From: an uncultured Pelagibacteraceae bacterium
GTDB lineage: Bacteria > Pseudomonadota > Alphaproteobacteria > Pelagibacterales > Pelagibacteraceae
Length of the DNA stretch: 64,000 nt
Assembly: GCA_902555275.1 (NCBI GenBank)
Contig: CACDRY010000002.1
Span: forward strand, 68,250-132,249
Direction: 5' to 3'
A program made the position numbers and the translations under genes. Shown here piece after piece: positions 57,423 through 64,000 of the stretch; the first letter of the stretch is position 1; every line of letters starts with the position of its first letter. The notes under the pieces are model-generated. The model was given only the letters and a program-made list of their open reading frames with translations. It was not told the origin of the DNA and did no database searches.

Positions 57423-58864
57423 GTATCGACTACCATAGTATCTTTAGATCCTCCACCTTGTGAGCTATTAACTATAGTGCTTCCTTTTCTCAATGCAACT
57501 CTTGTTAGTCCACCTGTTGTGACATAAGTTGATTTACCGTTTAATACAAAAGGTCTTAAATCCAAATGTCTCGGCTCAATTCCATTTTCTGATATAGTTG
57601 GTGTTGTAGATAATATCTCTAAAGGTTGTGCCACAAAATCTCTAGGATTTTTTTTAATTTTTTTTATAACTTCCTCTCTCTCTTTTTTGGGAGCCTTAGG
57701 TCCTATCATTATTCCATAACCTCCAGAAGCATTTGCAGGTTTGACCACTAATTTAGAAATATTTTCAATTACATGCTGTCGATGAACCTTATCTTCGCAA
57801 AGAAATGTTTCAACTTGGTTTAATATTGGTTGTTCACCTAAATAATAGACGATCATTTTATTCACATATGAGTAAACAGCCTTATCATCCGCCACACCAG
57901 TTCCAAGTGCATTTATTATGCCGACGTTCCCCTTTTTCCAACATTTAAACAAACCAGGTACACCGATTAACGAATTTTTATTGAATACCTTAGGGTCAAG
58001 AAACGTGTCATCTAATCTTCTGTAAATACAATCAACTTTTAATTTTCCTTTAACTGTTTTCATGTAAACATAATCATTTTCAACGAATAAATCTTTACCC
58101 TCAACCAAAGCTATGCCCATCTGCTCAGCTAAAAAAGAATGTTCAAAGTATGCCGAATTATAAATGCCAGGGGTTAAAACTACCATATGAGGGTTATCAG
58201 TTTTTTTTGGTATACACTCGATCATGCTTTGATAAAGTTTATTTGAATATTGATGAACGGATGCAACTTTATATCTTGTAAATAATTCTGGAAATACATC
58301 ACGCATCACCATTCTGTTTTCCAACATATAAGAAACTCCAGATGGAACACGTAAATTATCCTCAAGAACTAAATATTCTCCATTTATATTCCTAATTAAA
58401 TCTACACCTGAGATATTAGCCCACGCTTTAAACTTTGGAGAAATTCCATCGCATTCTTTAAGATAATATGGTGAGTTAAAAATTAAGTCTTTTGGTACCA
58501 CTTTATCTTTAAAAATTTTTTTTTTATTATAGACATCATCAATAAACAAGTTTAGTGCTTTTACCCTTTGAATTAAGCCTCTAGAAATTTTATTCCATTG
58601 TGTCTTAGGAATTATTCGAGGAATAATATCTAATGGCCATTTTTTTTCCTCGGCTCTATTGTTTGCTGCATAAACTCTAAAATTTATTCCTCTGGCACTT
58701 ATCGTACTTTGACAATTTTTTTCAATTTCTTGAAGTTTTTTAGTTCCATGTCTTTCTAAAATACCAGACATTATTCTTGCGTGTTTTCTGAGCTTATTGT
58801 CTTCCGTTAAATATCCATCATAAGCGGATTTAGCATCGTAGTTTTTCCAAAACGAAGTAACCAT
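57419..58864 (-). CDS. Circularly permuted ATP-grasp protein (Anbu-associated, DUF404/DUF407 type)
   Basis: The 481-residue protein matches the circularly permuted ATP-grasp type 2 family (older names DUF404/DUF407): [74 protein letters not shown] and [17 protein letters not shown], the ATP-binding loop. Such proteins are predicted peptide or amide ligases. They are usually encoded with an alpha-E protein, a transglutaminase-like protein and the proteasome-like peptidase Anbu. Here an Anbu gene is divergent 107 bases away, but the other two are not in the window. Confidence 0.88.
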   Translation of the reverse strand: MVTSFWKNYDAKSAYDGYLTEDNKLRKHARIMSGILERHGTKKLQEIEKNCQSTISARGINFRVYAANNRAEEKKWPLDIIPRIIPKTQWNKISRGLIQRVKALNLFIDDVYNKKKIFKDKVVPKDLIFNSPYYLKECDGISPKFKAWANISGVDLIRNINGEYLVLEDNLRVPSGVSYMLENRMVMRDVFPELFTRYKVASVHQYSNKLYQSMIECIPKKTDNPHMVVLTPGIYNSAYFEHSFLAEQMGIALVEGKDLFVENDYVYMKTVKGKLKVDCIYRRLDDTFLDPKVFNKNSLIGVPGLFKCWKKGNVGIINALGTGVADDKAVYSYVNKMIVYYLGEQPILNQVETFLCEDKVHRQHVIENISKLVVKPANASGGYGIMIGPKAPKKEREEVIKKIKKNPRDFVAQPLEILSTTPTISENGIEPRHLDLRPFVLNGKSTYVTTGGLTRVALRKGSTIVNSSQGGGSKDTMVVDT

Positions 58865-58971
58865 ATCTAAGATTTTTTATTAAATAAATTTGCAAAACAA
58901 ATGCTAAAATTAAATATCAGCTATGACATAAAAGGTTTGATAAATATGGCTTTTTTAAATAAGAATTGGTC

Positions 58972-59697
58972 ATGACTTATTGTATAGGAATTAAAACAAA
59001 CGAAGGATTGGTATTTGCATCAGACTCTAGGACTAACGCTGGTTTGGATAACGTAAATATATATTCTAAAATGTTTACACATGATGTTGGGGACAGAACA
59101 ATAGTAATTGTTACATCAGGAAATTTAGGAACTTCACAGGCAGTCTATAAATCAATCGAAAAAGATTTAAGTAGTTCATCTGGAATAATGAATTTAAATA
59201 CTTGCAAAGATTTTGAACAAATAGCTTCATATGTTGGATCTTTAAATATTGAGCACTCCTCTCCTCAGGGAATAAATACAGATAATGTTCTTTTAGGTTC
59301 TACATTTATTATTGGGGGACAAATTAAAGGTCAAAAGCCAGAGCTATATTTAATTTATCCGCAAGGAAATTATATAAGACCAGCAGACAGTAAACCCTAT
59401 CTTGTTATTGGTGAAGTTAAATATGGAAAACCAATACTCGATAGAGTTATTAAACCAAATGTATCAATTGGAGATGCATCTAGATGTGCTTTAATATCTA
59501 TGGATTCAACTTTAAAAAGTGACCTTACTGTTGGACCACCAATAGATTTTGCAATTTATAAAAAAGATGAAAATAAATTAGCTTCTTTAAAATGTTTAAG
59601 TTTAAATGATGAGGATTATTCGAAAGTTTGTAATACTTGGTCTGAGGGAATTTTTAAAGTTTTTGATACTTTCCCAAGGTTCGATTGGGAAAATTAA
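58972..59697 (+). CDS. Anbu-type proteasome-like Ntn-hydrolase peptidase
   Basis: The protein is 241 residues from the ATG at 58972. A TTG two codons upstream also fits the frame, but the ATG must be right if Thr2 is the nucleophile exposed by Met removal, as in Anbu and HslV (MTYCIG). The Anbu pattern continues with ASDSRTNAGLDNVNIYSKMF, giving the Asp and Lys of the Ntn active site, and later LVIGEVKYGKPILDR and DFAIYKK. Anbu is an ancestral proteasome subunit whose target is unknown. It diverges from the circularly permuted ATP-grasp gene, its usual genomic partner. Confidence 0.92.
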   Translation: MTYCIGIKTNEGLVFASDSRTNAGLDNVNIYSKMFTHDVGDRTIVIVTSGNLGTSQAVYKSIEKDLSSSSGIMNLNTCKDFEQIASYVGSLNIEHSSPQGINTDNVLLGSTFIIGGQIKGQKPELYLIYPQGNYIRPADSKPYLVIGEVKYGKPILDRVIKPNVSIGDASRCALISMDSTLKSDLTVGPPIDFAIYKKDENKLASLKCLSLNDEDYSKVCNTWSEGIFKVFDTFPRFDWEN

Positions 59698-60359
59698 TTT
59701 TCTACTTTCCAATCAGTTTCAAAAGTAACATAATTTACTTGTAAGCATCTTCTCTCTTTAATTATTTCTTTTTTTTCCATTCCATGCCAAGTATCAGGTC
59801 CACTTGAAAAAAAATATCCATAATTATCCTTATAAGGCAATGTTTTTATTAGTTTTAAATCATTATCATAAAAATCAGTTCCTAAACCTTCACTTTCATT
59901 ATGTTTGTTAACAAATAACAAGCACGACATAAGTTTCTCTTTAATATCACAATGCGGTTTTAACCAGAAACCCTCACGATCACAAATTACTTCAACTCTT
60001 ACATATGAATTTGATAAGTCTTTATTAATTAATTCAGATATTTTTTGATATGTTTTTTTATTCTGAAGTTCTTTAATTAGTTTAGTAAGTCCTGGGAATT
60101 CATTACTATTTTCCATGGTGACAAAACATCTAAATTTTAAGGCCTTCCCACCATCTGAAATACCTTCCCTAAATTTTCCTTCTCCTCCATCTATAGCTCT
60201 AGTACCGTCATAATTGAGATTATGTTTTGCAGGATCGGTGATATCAGCTGAAACTATTTCATTGATTTGTTCATCTGTAAGAGGCTTGTTTAATTCCCAA
60301 TGTACGAAAGGACTATCAAATTTTTTTGAGTCATTAAGAATTGAATGTAAATAGGACAT
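59694..60359 (-). CDS. 2-oxoglutarate/Fe(II)-dependent oxygenase
   Basis: The 221-residue protein has the iron facial triad H136 and D138 (LKPHCDIKEK) and H192 (DTWHGMEKK), followed by R203/R204 (ERRCLQVNY) that would bind 2-oxoglutarate. The central strands (LMSCLLFVNKHNESEGLGTDFYDN) fit the double-stranded beta-helix of the prolyl-hydroxylase-like group. The substrate is unknown. The ATG overlaps the stop of the ELM1-family gene as TAATG, so the two probably work in one process. It ends four bases into the convergent Anbu gene. Confidence 0.8.
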   Translation of the reverse strand: MSYLHSILNDSKKFDSPFVHWELNKPLTDEQINEIVSADITDPAKHNLNYDGTRAIDGGEGKFREGISDGGKALKFRCFVTMENSNEFPGLTKLIKELQNKKTYQKISELINKDLSNSYVRVEVICDREGFWLKPHCDIKEKLMSCLLFVNKHNESEGLGTDFYDNDLKLIKTLPYKDNYGYFFSSGPDTWHGMEKKEIIKERRCLQVNYVTFETDWKVEN

Positions 60360-61303
60360 TAGCTATTTAATCTCTCTTTTATGATTTTTGCTACTCTATT
60401 TGCTTCATCAAGTTTTTGATAGGTCCAAGTTTCCATATCTTCCCCAAGATTTCTTGTGATATTTAATTCTCTAAATAAATTTCTAAATCTTTGGAATCTT
60501 ATATCATTTTTTCTAGGCAAAATATTTGCAATATAAACTGGTTTTCCAGTTAAAGCAGCTTCTGAAATCATTGAGCTAGAGTCACATGTAACAACAATAT
60601 TTTCAGAAATAGCTAGAGCTGATAAGTAAGCTTTTTTGTCAACGTTCATTACAACGGTGTGATTTTCGCCAAAAAATTCTTTAGCATAGTGAATAGTATT
60701 AAGTGGAGTTCTCATTGATGGTATCACAACAAGTTGAAATTCATGTTTTTTTAAAAGTTTGTAAAATATTGAAAAAATATGTTTCATATTTTTTGTTGAA
60801 TAATCATAGTATTTTGTGGGCCCACCCATTACTAAGCACCAGATTTTTCTGTCATCTTTTTTTATAAAAGAGTTTAAATAATTCTTATGCTCAGCTATTT
60901 CACTTTCTGTGAGATAATGTAGAGCACCTTTAGTGGTAATGACATTTGACCCGTTAATTCCATCATGTTCTGGAGCTACTATAAAATCAAAGTAATTTAA
61001 GTTTATTTTTGGATCTTGAATATGGATATTTAAAACTTTTTTTTTTGAAATACTTTTTAAATGGACAGATGGAATTATACTTTTTCGGCCACAAGATATT
61101 ATCAAATCATAATCTGAGTGATTTATTTTTTTATAAACACTTTGAGAAATTGGCGTAAATTTTGATGGAATTAACTTCCACAAATTATTTAGTTCAACCT
61201 TATGGTGAGTAAATTCTATATCTAAAGCTTTAGCTAAGCCTTCAACCTGGCTCAGCATTCCGTGCATACCCTCGGTCAATAAAATACCTTTTAATTTGCT
61301 CAT
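60359..61303 (-). CDS. ELM1 family protein (GT-B-like)
   Basis: The 314-residue protein resembles the mitochondrial fission ELM1 family, which has a glycosyltransferase GT-B-like fold. Matching parts are the N-terminal EGMHGMLSQVEGLAKAL, DLIISCGRKSIIPSVHLK, VLNIHIQDPKINL, VAPEHDG, LVMGGPTKYYDYS and the late VTCDSSSMISEAALTGKP. In bacteria the family is common in alphaproteobacteria and is sometimes linked to LPS or cell-envelope sugars; its activity is not established. It lies in one operon with the downstream 2OG oxygenase and diverges from trxB by 20 bases. Confidence 0.82.
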   Translation of the reverse strand: MSKLKGILLTEGMHGMLSQVEGLAKALDIEFTHHKVELNNLWKLIPSKFTPISQSVYKKINHSDYDLIISCGRKSIIPSVHLKSISKKKVLNIHIQDPKINLNYFDFIVAPEHDGINGSNVITTKGALHYLTESEIAEHKNYLNSFIKKDDRKIWCLVMGGPTKYYDYSTKNMKHIFSIFYKLLKKHEFQLVVIPSMRTPLNTIHYAKEFFGENHTVVMNVDKKAYLSALAISENIVVTCDSSSMISEAALTGKPVYIANILPRKNDIRFQRFRNLFRELNITRNLGEDMETWTYQKLDEANRVAKIIKERLNS

Positions 61304-61323
61304 TATTAACTATATAGACCTCT

Positions 61324-62271
61324 ATGAGTGAAAAACCAACTAAACATACAAAAGTGTTAATAATTGGATCTGGTCCAGCAGGCTACACTGCTGCAGTTTA
61401 TGCAGCAAGAGCTATGCTAAAACCAATGTTAGTTGCAGGTATGCAGCCAGGTGGTCAACTAACAATTACGACTGATGTTGAAAACTATCCAGGCTTTGCT
61501 GATGTTATACAAGGACCATGGTTAATGGAACAAATGAGGGAGCAAGCAAGAGCAGTTGGAACAGATTTAGTTGAAGATCATATTCAATCAGTAAATTTGA
61601 AATCTAAACCTTTTGAAGCGATAGGCGATGGTGGACAAAAATATACTGCGGACTCAATTATAATTTCAACAGGTGCACAAGCAAGATGGTTAAACATTGA
61701 GTCTGAAGAAAAATTTAAAGGATTTGGAGTTTCGGCATGTGCAACTTGCGATGGTTTCTTTTTTAAAGATAAAACAGTTGCAGTAGTTGGTGGTGGTAAC
61801 GCAGCAGTTGAGGAGGCAATGTTTCTAACAAAATTTGCATCAAAAGTACAATTAATTCACAGAAGAAATGAACTAAGAGCAGAAAAACTTTTACAAAAAA
61901 AATTAATGGAAAATAAAAAAATTGAGATTATTTGGGACTCTGTTGTTGAAGAAATAACAGGTGATAGTGAACCAAAAAATGTAAAAGGATTGAAAATTAA
62001 AAATGTTAAAACTAATGAAACATCAGAATTAAAAATAGATGGTTTGTTTATAGCTATTGGCCACGACCCTGCAACTGCACTTTTTAAGGATCAATTAGAA
62101 ATGGACAATACAGGATATTTAATTACTAAAAGTGATTCTACTGAAACAAATATTCCAGGCGTTTATGCTGCTGGAGATGTTAAAGATAAAATTTATCGGC
62201 AAGCTGTAACAGCAGCAGGAATGGGCTGTATGGCTGCATTAGAAGCTGAGAAATATTTGGCTTCAAATTAG
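61324..62271 (+). CDS. trxB: Thioredoxin reductase
   Basis: The 315-residue flavoenzyme has an FAD motif IIGSGPAGYTAAVYAARA, the redox pair C139-A-T-C142 in SACATCDGFF, the NADPH motif VVGGGNAAVEEA and the late YAAGDVKDKIYRQAVTAAGMG. It reduces thioredoxin with NADPH in the cytoplasm. It is a standard-length enzyme and unlike the ferredoxin reductase at 9434-10447 keeps the CxxC pair. psiE follows 24 bases later. Confidence 0.97.
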   Translation: MSEKPTKHTKVLIIGSGPAGYTAAVYAARAMLKPMLVAGMQPGGQLTITTDVENYPGFADVIQGPWLMEQMREQARAVGTDLVEDHIQSVNLKSKPFEAIGDGGQKYTADSIIISTGAQARWLNIESEEKFKGFGVSACATCDGFFFKDKTVAVVGGGNAAVEEAMFLTKFASKVQLIHRRNELRAEKLLQKKLMENKKIEIIWDSVVEEITGDSEPKNVKGLKIKNVKTNETSELKIDGLFIAIGHDPATALFKDQLEMDNTGYLITKSDSTETNIPGVYAAGDVKDKIYRQAVTAAGMGCMAALEAEKYLASN

Positions 62272-62295
62272 TTAAATATCATCTATAAGAGTTAA

Positions 62296-62679
62296 ATGGA
62301 AAATATTGTTAAGCAAATACAATTGTTGGCGTTAGTAATAATTCTTATAGCTACAATAATTGCATTTGGTATAGAAGTTTATCAAATGATTTCCATTCAA
62401 AAAGTTACACTTGCTGATCTATTACTACTCTTTCTATACTTAGAGGTATTGGCTATGGTAAGAGTATTTTGGGAAAGTCAATCAATTCAAATTACCTTAC
62501 CATTATTTATTGCGATAACTGCCTTATCAAGATTTATTATTTTGCAAGGAAAATCAATAAATCCAGAAGTATTACTATATGAAGCTGGAGCAATTGTTTT
62601 AATTGCTATAGCAATACTTGTTTTAAGATTTAGAAATTCACCATTATTTGGTTTAGAAAAAAAGAAAAAAACTAAATAG
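62296..62679 (+). CDS. psiE: PsiE-family small membrane protein
   Basis: The 127-residue protein has four predicted spans (about 8-27, 37-55, 65-84 and 96-112). The PsiE/phosphate-starvation-inducible pattern includes ADLLLLFLYLEVLAMVRVFWES and ITALSRFIILQGK. Its molecular function is unknown. The name comes from Escherichia coli psiE, which is induced by phosphate starvation; no Pho box was identified here. It lies between trxB and an NAD-dependent reductase, all on the plus strand. Confidence 0.85.
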   Translation: MENIVKQIQLLALVIILIATIIAFGIEVYQMISIQKVTLADLLLLFLYLEVLAMVRVFWESQSIQITLPLFIAITALSRFIILQGKSINPEVLLYEAGAIVLIAIAILVLRFRNSPLFGLEKKKKTK

Positions 62680-62691
62680 TTTATTCACCAT

Positions 62692-63714
62692 ATGAGCGGC
62701 AAAGTATTATTAACTGGAATTAGTGGTTTTGTTGCAAAACATGTGGCCATAGAATTGTTGAATTCAGGCTTTGAAGTTTTAGGAACGGTGAGGAATAAAA
62801 ACTCAATAGATCAAACTAAAAAAACATTAGAAGAAAATAATGTTTCAACAGATAAATTATCATTTATAGAATTAGATTTGCTAAGAGACGATGGTTGGAA
62901 TGAAGCTGCAAAAGGTTGTAAATATATCATTCATGTTGCCTCTCCTTTCCCATTAAAAGTTTCAAATGATAGAGAGTCACTTACTCCAGCAGCAAAAGAT
63001 GGAACTTTAAGAGTTTTAAATGCTGGAATAAATGCAGATGTGGAACATATTGTAAAAACATCATCTATAGTTTGCATGTATAGAAAACCAAATAGAAAAA
63101 ACCCTTATACATTTGGTGAAAATGATTGGACAGACTTAGAATGGAATAAAACTACAGATTATTTTGTATCTAAAACAAGAGCCGAAATAGCTGCTTGGGA
63201 ACTTATGGAGAGTAAAGGTATTAAGAATAAACTCACATGTATCAATCCTGGTTTTGTCTTGGGAAACTTTTTGAATGAGAAAAGTTGTACATCAATGGAA
63301 TATGTTAAACAATTACTTCAGGGTAAATACCCGGCGGCTCCAAAATTTTCAGTCATGATATCTCATGTTAAAGATATTGCCAAAGCACATGTTTTATCTT
63401 TAAATAATAAAAAAGCTGAGGGTAGAAGGTTAATAGTTGGGTCTGGAGTAAGATCTATACTAGAATTGTCAAAAATAATGGCTGAAAATATTCCAAGTCA
63501 TGCAAAAAAGCTTCCTAAAAAAGAATTACCTAATTTTATGGTTAAACTTATAAGTTACGTAGACTCAAGTGCAAAAAATTTGGTTCCTGATCTTGGACTT
63601 AGAATGCAAACAGACTCAACTTATGCTGAAGAAATTCTTGAAATGAAATTTATAGAGCCTGAAATTTCAGTAATTGATGCAGCAAAGTCAGTTATAAAGC
63701 TAAATTTAGCTTAA
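62692..63714 (+). CDS. NAD(P)-dependent epimerase/dihydroflavonol-reductase-like protein
   Basis: The 340-residue extended short-chain dehydrogenase has the Rossmann motif LLTGISGFVAKHVA near residue 6, VASPFP, and the catalytic Tyr-Lys pair in YFVSKTRAE. It resembles the dihydroflavonol 4-reductase-like group, which in bacteria reduces varied aldehydes or ketones. The substrate is unknown. The gene ends nine bases inside the convergent aminotransferase gene. Confidence 0.85.
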   Translation: MSGKVLLTGISGFVAKHVAIELLNSGFEVLGTVRNKNSIDQTKKTLEENNVSTDKLSFIELDLLRDDGWNEAAKGCKYIIHVASPFPLKVSNDRESLTPAAKDGTLRVLNAGINADVEHIVKTSSIVCMYRKPNRKNPYTFGENDWTDLEWNKTTDYFVSKTRAEIAAWELMESKGIKNKLTCINPGFVLGNFLNEKSCTSMEYVKQLLQGKYPAAPKFSVMISHVKDIAKAHVLSLNNKKAEGRRLIVGSGVRSILELSKIMAENIPSHAKKLPKKELPNFMVKLISYVDSSAKNLVPDLGLRMQTDSTYAEEILEMKFIEPEISVIDAAKSVIKLNLA

Positions 63715-64000
63715 ACTTTCACAGAATAACTTAATCCTTTTCATTGCAACTTTTAATTTTTGCATTGAGGTTGCATAAGAAATTCTAAAATACCCATCTA
63801 ATCCAAAAGCAGAACCTTGGACTACAGCTACATTCTGTTTCTCAAGAAGTTTTTGTACAAAATCTGTATCATTTTTTATTTTTGTTTTTTTTCCAATTAA
63901 CGCTTTACAACTTGGGAAAACATAAAACGCGCCTTTTGGCATTAAACAGGTAATCCCTGTTATGCTATTTAAATAATTAACAACGAATTTTCGCCTGTCA
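63706..64000 (-). CDS. Class I aminotransferase, C-terminal part (partial), likely aspartate aminotransferase
   Basis: The visible C-terminal 97 residues run past the window edge. They read RRKFVVNYLNSITGITC, then MPKGAFYVFPSCKALIGKK, GSAFGLDGYFRISYATSM and a final helix. This matches the small domain of PLP-dependent aspartate aminotransferases, including the substrate-carboxylate Arg in FRISYA. The PLP lysine and the start are outside the window. The ATG at 63942 is internal, not the start. The exact amino-acid specificity cannot be set from this part. Confidence 0.85.
   Translation of the reverse strand, partial: DRRKFVVNYLNSITGITCLMPKGAFYVFPSCKALIGKKTKIKNDTDFVQKLLEKQNVAVVQGSAFGLDGYFRISYATSMQKLKVAMKRIKLFCESLS

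Overview
The window is chromosomal DNA from a streamlined, very AT-rich marine alphaproteobacterium, most likely SAR11 (Pelagibacterales, Candidatus Pelagibacter or a close relative). The evidence is a proteorhodopsin gene next to ferredoxin and ferredoxin reductase genes, almost no intergenic space, a strong bias to A/T codons, many 1-4 base gene overlaps, and alphaproteobacterial versions of DksA, DnaG, YgfZ, Anbu and RNase P RNA. The assignment comes from reading the proteins; no database search was run.

Layout. 1-1301: the 3' end of umuD and umuC (SOS translesion polymerase). 1274-8315 (minus): one tightly coupled operon that encodes an ArnT-like membrane glycosyltransferase, a 41-residue membrane protein, an ArnC-like glycosyltransferase, a DUF1800 protein, a Tat-exported DUF1501 protein, a lyase-like secreted protein and a secreted amidohydrolase. 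I read it as a candidate uncharacterised envelope-glycan system. 8359-11609: dksA, then a minus-strand group of blue-tuned proteorhodopsin, [2Fe-2S] ferredoxin, flavin ferredoxin reductase and a YfcG-like GST. 11824-22902: metabolic and repair genes (prpE, dihydroorotase, ygfZ, a MazG-like hydrolase, fumC, an AsmA-like protein, uvrD, Xaa-Pro aminopeptidase).

22894-44145 (minus): an 18-gene division and cell-wall cluster in the order mraZ-ftsZ-rsmH-ftsL-ftsI-murE/F-mraY-murD-ftsW-murG-murC-murB-ddl-ftsQ-ftsA-lpxC-bamD-ligA. ftsZ has moved to second position, murE and murF are one gene, and a good sigma-70 promoter overlaps three MraZ-box-like TGGG repeats. Behind it lie rnpB (RNase P RNA, with its own promoter), an AmiD-like amidase, mlaA and mlaC.

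46913-48621 looks like a tiny tRNA-borne island: a 54-bp copy of the 3' end of a CAU tRNA lies 1,632 bp from the intact tRNA, and between them is one secreted trypsin-like protease gene. Next come an unusual tRNA-Val(GAC) and the yqeY-dnaG-rpoD operon, then carAB on the other strand. 57419-59697 holds a circularly permuted ATP-grasp protein divergent from the proteasome-like peptidase Anbu, without the other usual Anbu partners. The window ends with a 2OG-Fe(II) oxygenase, an ELM1-family protein, trxB, psiE, an NAD-dependent reductase and the C-terminus of a class I aminotransferase.

No CRISPR array, insertion sequence, prophage, integrase or rRNA gene was seen. Apart from the rnpB region and the tRNA/island region there is no stretch over 300 bases without a protein gene.
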